Shown here: piece by piece, positions 59,734-64,000 of the stretch
Layout: each line of letters opens with the position of its first letter
How positions within the stretch are numbered: position 1 is the first letter of the stretch
DNA from: Solimonas aquatica
GTDB taxonomy: Bacteria; Pseudomonadota; Gammaproteobacteria; Nevskiales; Nevskiaceae
DNA length: 64,000 nt
Assembly (NCBI RefSeq): GCF_900111015.1
Contig: NZ_FOFS01000002.1
Location: 1-64,000 of the forward strand
Reading direction: 5' to 3'
Translations under genes and position numbers: made by a program
Notes under the pieces: generated by a model
Told to the model about the DNA's origin: nothing
What the model saw: only the letters and a program-made list of their open reading frames with translations
Database searches by the model: none

Positions 59734-60852
59734 ATGGACTATCTGAAGTACTGGACGCCTGTGGTGGTGGTTGGGGTGGCGTTTTTGGGTTTTTATTTGG
59801 GTGGTGACTGGGTGTGGCTGGGGATCGGGACCTTCCCGGTTCTGGCGTTTCTGGACAGCGTGTTTCCGCGTGATTTTGGCGTGCGAAAGATTCAAAACGC
59901 GCGGCTGGCAAACATTCCGATTTGGCTGTGCACGCTGGGGCCGGTGTGTTTGTACTTTGCGTTCGCCTGGCGGCTGTCGGTTGAAGATTTGAACGGCTGG
60001 CAGATTGCCGGCGGCATTCTGAGCGTGGCGTGGATGGGCGTGATTCCGCTGGTGCCGGCGGCGCACGAGCTGTACCACATGCGCGGACTGCTGCCGCGCA
60101 TCGTGGGGCACTACGGGCATCTGTGCATTTTCGACTGCACGCGGGACATCGCGCATGTGGTGGGTCACCACATTGATGTGGCAACGGTGCATGACGGCGA
60201 CACGGCGGCGCGCGGCAAGAGCCTGTACGCCTTCACTGGCCGGGCGGTGATCGAGAGCACCCGCTACTCGATGCGCATGGAATGCGAGGCGCTGCGCAAG
60301 CGGGGGCTGCATCCCTGGCATCTGCGGCACCGGGTCTACCGTGCGGCGCTGGCGTTGCTGATTTTCCACGCACTGCTGCATGCGATCGGCGGCTGGCGCG
60401 CGAACCTGTTCGGGCTGGCAGCGCAGCTGATCTCCCGCGTCTGGGTGGAGAGCTTCAACTACTTCCAGCATTACGGCGTGATCCGGGTGCCGGGCGCGCC
60501 GATCGGGCGGCGGCATCTGTGGAACCATCTGCACTGGTTCTCGCGGACCTGTGGTTTCGAGATCACCAACCATGCCGATCATCATCTGAACTCCTATCAG
60601 GCCTTCTACAAGCTGGTGCCGCATCGCGAGGCGATTCCGATGCCGAGCGTATTCGTGTGCTTTCTGGCGGCGCTGATTCCGCCGATCTGGCACGAGCTGA
60701 TCATCAAGCCGGCCCTCAAGCGCTGGGACGCCGAGTTCGCCACGCCCGCAGAGCGAGCCCTCGCCCGCGAGCAGAACCGCGCCGCAGGCTGGCCCGATTG
60801 GCAGAGCGAGCCCGAACTCAAAGTCGGTCAGGCACATACCGTCGGCGTGTAG
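59734..60852 (+). CDS. AlkB/XylM-type diiron membrane monooxygenase (copy 3)
   Basis: A 372-residue protein identical to the one at 43181 except for five residues that I count (V22L, P159A, and E-to-A, I-to-V and Q-to-H changes near the C-terminus). All histidine boxes (HELYH, HVVGHH, NYFQHYG, NHADHH) are the same. The ATG follows AGGAGGAG. It lies within a beta-oxidation operon behind operator G, so it should be expressed with CoA ligase and dehydrogenase genes. Confidence 0.9.
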   Translation: MDYLKYWTPVVVVGVAFLGFYLGGDWVWLGIGTFPVLAFLDSVFPRDFGVRKIQNARLANIPIWLCTLGPVCLYFAFAWRLSVEDLNGWQIAGGILSVAWMGVIPLVPAAHELYHMRGLLPRIVGHYGHLCIFDCTRDIAHVVGHHIDVATVHDGDTAARGKSLYAFTGRAVIESTRYSMRMECEALRKRGLHPWHLRHRVYRAALALLIFHALLHAIGGWRANLFGLAAQLISRVWVESFNYFQHYGVIRVPGAPIGRRHLWNHLHWFSRTCGFEITNHADHHLNSYQAFYKLVPHREAIPMPSVFVCFLAALIPPIWHELIIKPALKRWDAEFATPAERALAREQNRAAGWPDWQSEPELKVGQAHTVGV

Positions 60853-60857
60853 GCGCT
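59734..60857 (+). repeat. Direct repeat unit 2 (monooxygenase gene)
   Basis: Near-copy of 43181-44304 in the same orientation, 16.5 kb away. Flanks are unrelated. Recombination between the two units would delete or duplicate everything from the MDR reductase to the second acyl-CoA dehydrogenase. Confidence 0.85.
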
Positions 60858-60888
60858 GTCGGAATCCTCGACGCAACAAGGAATTTTC

Positions 60889-61677
60889 ATGCAGTACGAA
60901 TCGCTCGAATTGCAGATCACGGAAGGTCTGGCGCGGCTGACGCTTAACCAGCCACAGATCGGCAATCCTTTCAATGCGGCGTTCTGCGCGGACTGGGGGC
61001 GGGTCGCCAATGAGCTGGCCGGGCGTCGCGATCTGCGCGCGGTGCTGATCAGCGCCAAGGGCCGCTTCTTCAGTGTCGGCGGCGACATCGGCATGTTCTC
61101 GCGCAACCTCGAGGATCTACCCGATCGCATTCGCGAATGGACAGGCGGCCTGCACCTTGGGACCGCGCGTATGGCGCGGCTCAATGCGCCCATCATCGCC
61201 GCCGTGCATGGCAGCTGCATGGGCGGAGCGTGTGCCTTGATTGCAGGTTGCGATCTGGTGTTCAGCGCGCGCAGCGCCCGCTTCGGCGCTGCCTATGCCC
61301 AGATCGGCTACAGCTGCGACGCCGGTGCCTCGTTTGCGCTGGCCTCGCGTATGGGCATTGCGCGTGCGCGCCGCTTCCTGCTGCTGGCGGAGATGATGGA
61401 TGCCTGCTCCGCGCAGGCCACCGGTCTGGTGGACGAGCTGGTGGACGACGAACAGCTGCTAGCGGAGGCAGAAAAGGCCGCCATCCGCTTGAGTCAGGGA
61501 CCTACGCGTGCCTACGGTGAGATCCGCCGTCTGCTCAGCCGGGCTTTCAGTCAGCCGCTGGAAGCGCAGCTGGAAGATGAGGCGCAGTCCTTGAGCCGTG
61601 TTGCGGCCAGCGCTGATGCGCGCGAAGGCATCATGGCTTTTGTGGAGAAGCGCAGCGCCCGCTTCCAGGGCAGCTGA
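60889..61677 (+). CDS. Enoyl-CoA hydratase/isomerase (crotonase family)
   Basis: 262 residues. FFSVGGDIGMF and GSCMGGACAL form the oxyanion hole; IGYSCDAGASFALA at the active-site position resembles the PaaG-type isomerase pattern (PDAGGS) more than hydratases with two Glu residues. It could hydrate or shift the ring double bond. It follows copy 3 of the monooxygenase by 36 bp and is in the same operon. Confidence 0.87.
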   Translation: MQYESLELQITEGLARLTLNQPQIGNPFNAAFCADWGRVANELAGRRDLRAVLISAKGRFFSVGGDIGMFSRNLEDLPDRIREWTGGLHLGTARMARLNAPIIAAVHGSCMGGACALIAGCDLVFSARSARFGAAYAQIGYSCDAGASFALASRMGIARARRFLLLAEMMDACSAQATGLVDELVDDEQLLAEAEKAAIRLSQGPTRAYGEIRRLLSRAFSQPLEAQLEDEAQSLSRVAASADAREGIMAFVEKRSARFQGS

Positions 61678-61703
61678 GCCAGCGGTAGCAGGAGGAGCGG
61701 GCC

Positions 61704-63287
61704 ATGTGGCTGCATCAAGAAATCAAGAACGTTGCCGATATCGCGCGGCACCATGCGCGGACCAGTCCGCAGCACACGGCGCTGATCGACCCTGCCGGCC
61801 GGCGAAGCTTTGCCGACTTGGAGCGCAGCAGCAATGGCATCGCCAGCAGCCTGCGGGCGCATGGCATCGCCGCTGGTGCGCATATCGGCTTTCTGGGCAA
61901 GAACAGCTGCCGCTATTTCGAGCTGCTGTTCGGCGCTGCGAAAGCAGGCTGCTCCATTGTGCCGCTGAACTGGCGACTGGCGGAAGCAGAATTGCGCGCG
62001 GTGATTATCGACGCGCAATGCCCGGTGGTCTTCGTGGACCGCGAATTTGCCGAGCTGCTCGATCGGGTACGTGCGTCCTGTGTCCAGGCGTTCCAGATCG
62101 TCAGTTTCGATTCTTCCAGTGCTGCCGCAGGTGAACTCGAAGCTTGGGTTCTGGCCGGGGATGGTCGCGATCCGCATGTGCCCATCCATCCTGATGATAC
62201 GGCGATTCTGATCTACACCTCTGGCACTACAGGGCAGCCCAAGGGCGTACAGCTCACCCATGGCGGGCTCGGTTACATGCGGCTCTGCGAACACTTGGAG
62301 CCTGCGCTCAAGCAGGACGCCAGCGATGTGCTGCTGACCGCGATGCCGCTGTTTCATCTGGTCGGCACGGGCTTGTCGCTGCAGGCTCTGTACAACGGCG
62401 CGACGGTGTCGCTGCTGCCGGTGATGGAGCCGGGCGCGCTGTTGAAGCTGCTGGCGCGCGACCGTCCGACTATCTGCGCGCTGGTGCCAACCGCGATCCA
62501 GATGTTGCTCGATCATCCAGACGCCAGCCGTGCCGACTTCTCCTCGCTTCGGCTGGTGATGTATGCCGGATCGCCCATCAGCTCTGCTCTGCTCAAGCGC
62601 GCACTGCTGGAGATGAGGTGTAGTTTCATGCAGTTCTACGGCGCGACGGAAAGTTCCGGGGCGCTGACCCTGCTGCGTCCCGAGCAGCACGACGTTCACA
62701 ACGAGGCCCGACTGCGCGCCTGCGGCACGCCGCTGCCGTTGATCGATATTGAGGTGCGGGATAGCGAAGGCAGGCCGCTGCCGGACGGCCAGACCGGAGA
62801 ATTCTGGGTGCGCGCACCGAGTCTGTTCGGCGGCTACTGGCAGCAGCCGGAAGCCACGGCAGCGGTCTTGCAGGACGGCTGGTATCGCAGCGGTGACGCG
62901 GGCTATCGCGATCATGATGGGCTCTACTACATCGTCGATCGCGTCAAGGACATGATCGTGACCGGCGGCGAGAATGTGTACTCGGCCGAAGTGGAGCAGG
63001 CACTGTGCCGGCATCCAGCTGTTCGGCAATGCGCGGTGATCGGGCTTCCCGATGAAAAATGGGGTGAGCGCGTCACCGCTGTGATAATCGCACGGGACGG
63101 CCAGCAGCCCAGAGTCGAGGACATCATCGCGCACTGCCGCGAATACATCGCAGGCTACAAGGTGCCAAAGGAAGTCCGTTTCGTCGGCAGTATGCCGATG
63201 ACCGCCACGGGTAAGGTCCTGAAGCGCGCGCTGCGCGAGGAATTGCTCAGGCAGTCGGCGCCGCAAGCCCGGGCCATCGTCGCTTGA
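61704..63287 (+). CDS. Fatty-acid/aryl-type CoA ligase (AMP-binding)
   Basis: A 527-residue ligase: YTSGTTGQPKG (171-181), YGATESSG, YRSGDAGY, DRVKDMIVTGGENVYS and the catalytic Lys504 in TATGKVLKR. Length and motifs are of the medium-chain/cyclic acid class. The ATG follows GGAGGAG. It is a good candidate to activate the ring carboxylic acid produced by the aldehyde dehydrogenases, being co-transcribed with monooxygenase copy 3. Confidence 0.92.
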   Translation: MWLHQEIKNVADIARHHARTSPQHTALIDPAGRRSFADLERSSNGIASSLRAHGIAAGAHIGFLGKNSCRYFELLFGAAKAGCSIVPLNWRLAEAELRAVIIDAQCPVVFVDREFAELLDRVRASCVQAFQIVSFDSSSAAAGELEAWVLAGDGRDPHVPIHPDDTAILIYTSGTTGQPKGVQLTHGGLGYMRLCEHLEPALKQDASDVLLTAMPLFHLVGTGLSLQALYNGATVSLLPVMEPGALLKLLARDRPTICALVPTAIQMLLDHPDASRADFSSLRLVMYAGSPISSALLKRALLEMRCSFMQFYGATESSGALTLLRPEQHDVHNEARLRACGTPLPLIDIEVRDSEGRPLPDGQTGEFWVRAPSLFGGYWQQPEATAAVLQDGWYRSGDAGYRDHDGLYYIVDRVKDMIVTGGENVYSAEVEQALCRHPAVRQCAVIGLPDEKWGERVTAVIIARDGQQPRVEDIIAHCREYIAGYKVPKEVRFVGSMPMTATGKVLKRALREELLRQSAPQARAIVA

Positions 63288-63292
63288 GCGCA

Positions 63293-63727
63293 ATGCCGCT
63301 GCCTGGCGCAGCCCCTGACGAAGCCAGGCCCGCGATGCCGCCAGGCTTCCAGGAGATCGGCCATGCCGGCGGATTTTCATTCAGCTTCGGTCGCGTGGGG
63401 CTGAATCTGGCCGCGAAGAAAATGGGCTTTTTCGTGGCGCCGCGTCATCTCAACCCGGTGTCGGTCTGCCATGGCGGCGCCATCAGCACTTTTGCCGATA
63501 TGCAGATTTTGGCGATCACCGGCGATGCCGATCTGCTGACCCGGCACACGCCGACCATCTCGCTGTCGGTGGACTACCTGGCGCCCGCTGCCTTGGGCAG
63601 CTGGGTGGAAGCGCAGGTGACGCTGCTGAAATCCACCCGACATATGATTTTCACGCAGGCGCTCATTTTCGCCGACGCGCAGCTGGTGGCGCGTTCACAA
63701 GCCATTTATCGCAACGTACGTCAGTGA
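63293..63727 (+). CDS. PaaI-family acyl-CoA thioesterase
   Basis: 144 residues of hot-dog fold. RHLNPVSVCHGGAISTFADMQ contains the catalytic-type Asn, His-Gly-Gly and Asp of PaaI/YbgC-like thioesterases. A TTG at 63284 overlapping the ligase stop is an alternative start. It probably releases CoA from dead-end thioesters. Confidence 0.85.
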   Translation: MPLPGAAPDEARPAMPPGFQEIGHAGGFSFSFGRVGLNLAAKKMGFFVAPRHLNPVSVCHGGAISTFADMQILAITGDADLLTRHTPTISLSVDYLAPAALGSWVEAQVTLLKSTRHMIFTQALIFADAQLVARSQAIYRNVRQ

Positions 63728-64000
63728 GGCGGCGCAGCTGCGCGTGCTGCGTTCGACGGCACCGCCTCGAACGACCATTGCAGGTGCACTTTCGCCGTGC
63801 CGGTCCACAGCCCCAGCCAGGTGGAATTGCCATTCAATGACAACGGCAGGGGCAGGTCTGGACTGAGCACGTTGCCGCGGGTGGGTGCGTGCCGCAGGAT
63901 CGTGTTCATCCAGTCCAGAGCCGGAGGCGGCATGGGCTGCGATTCCTGTGTGCGGCTGGTGTGGCCGCCTTCGGTGTACTCAGTGATGCCTTCCGGGCGC
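63721..64000 (-). CDS. C-terminal fragment of an unrecognised protein, cut by window edge
   Basis: The minus-strand frame is open from the window edge (64000) to a stop at 63721, giving 92 residues that begin within the gene. It contains LDWMNTILRHAPTRGNVL and NSTWLGLWTGTAKVHLQW; no motif is known to me. It overlaps the end of the thioesterase gene by 7 bp, tail to tail. An internal ATG at 63933 is unlikely to be the start. Confidence 0.5.
   Translation of the reverse strand, partial: RPEGITEYTEGGHTSRTQESQPMPPPALDWMNTILRHAPTRGNVLSPDLPLPLSLNGNSTWLGLWTGTAKVHLQWSFEAVPSNAARAAAPPH

Noticed and set aside
1-64000. CRISPR arrays, rRNA genes, riboswitches, replication origin, prophage
   Set aside because: I looked for regular short repeats, rRNA-like blocks and phage genes and saw none; the only RNA gene is tRNA-Arg.

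Overview
The window reads as a high-GC gammaproteobacterial chromosome. Order Nevskiales/Xanthomonadales is my guess, from the TonB-ExbB-ExbD-ExbD-TPR block, the many acyl-CoA genes and the general gene style; no marker gene settles it. It is a catabolic accessory region of about 62 kb. I read it as a locus that oxidises a methyl-substituted alicyclic or monoterpenoid hydrocarbon to an acid, activates the acid with CoA, opens the ring and degrades the product by beta-oxidation-like steps.

Layout. 1-870: edge of an IS630-family element, a small basic ORF and tRNA-Arg(CCG). 990-5361: a degenerate BadH-like SDR, an aldehyde dehydrogenase and an acyl-CoA synthetase. 5632-9875: a TonB-dependent receptor and an OmpA-like protein. 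10076-18195: a TetR-controlled RND efflux system (MFP, pump, NodT-like outer membrane factor) with an SDR and two small ORFs inserted. 18196-23085: a membrane protein, an NTF2-like protein, an AraC regulator with an upstream leader ORF, an AlkB/XylM-type diiron monooxygenase and a GeoA-like terpene/aryl alcohol dehydrogenase. 23182-27526: a benzoyl-CoA reductase/2-hydroxyacyl-CoA dehydratase module (activase plus two subunits), divergent from a second TetR regulator. 27522-31876: a MITE-like element, then tonB-exbB-exbD-exbD-TPR. 31952-40307: two divergent operons, one with BadI, a FadB-like protein lacking its NAD domain, two MaoC-type proteins and a CoA transferase, the other with an HSD17B4-like SDR, a two-subunit CoA transferase, an acyl-CoA dehydrogenase and a MaoC hydratase. 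40333-44299: a MalT/AlkS-type LuxR regulator divergent from a second monooxygenase. 44350-55097: an MDR reductase, a CitE-like lyase, an HMG-CoA-synthase-like/DUF35 fusion, a thiolase, BadH, a CrtC/AttH-like protein, a PECR-like SDR, an aldehyde dehydrogenase and a small membrane-protein operon with NorE/NorF-like subunits. 55126-64000: a SUMF1-fold protein, a DECR-like SDR, two acyl-CoA dehydrogenases, a third monooxygenase nearly identical to the second, a crotonase, a CoA ligase, a PaaI thioesterase and a cut gene at the right edge.

How it works together (inference from family recognition). The receptor and TonB system would help uptake. An AlkB-like enzyme hydroxylates a methyl group. The GeoA-like dehydrogenase and aldehyde dehydrogenases give a ring carboxylic acid, and CoA ligases activate it. 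Acyl-CoA dehydrogenases and hydratases yield a 2-hydroxycyclohexanecarboxyl-CoA type intermediate, BadH oxidises it and BadI cleaves the ring hydrolytically to a pimeloyl-CoA type chain. Known limonene/perillyl-CoA chemistry (perillyl-CoA to 3-isopropenylpimelyl-CoA) fits this order well. The reductases, thiolase pair, lyase and CoA transferases would then process a branched dicarboxylic chain.

The strongest new signal is regulatory. A 14-bp palindrome, GTATGG-NN-CCATAC, occurs in seven intergenic regions, six of them divergent, often abutting a TATAAT-like -10 box; an eighth weaker site precedes the second monooxygenase. It ties nearly all the catabolic operons, including the reductase module, into one regulon, probably controlled by the TetR protein at 26783. 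An oxygen-sensitive, ATP-driven reductase module in the same regulon as O2-dependent monooxygenases is the most unexpected biological feature.
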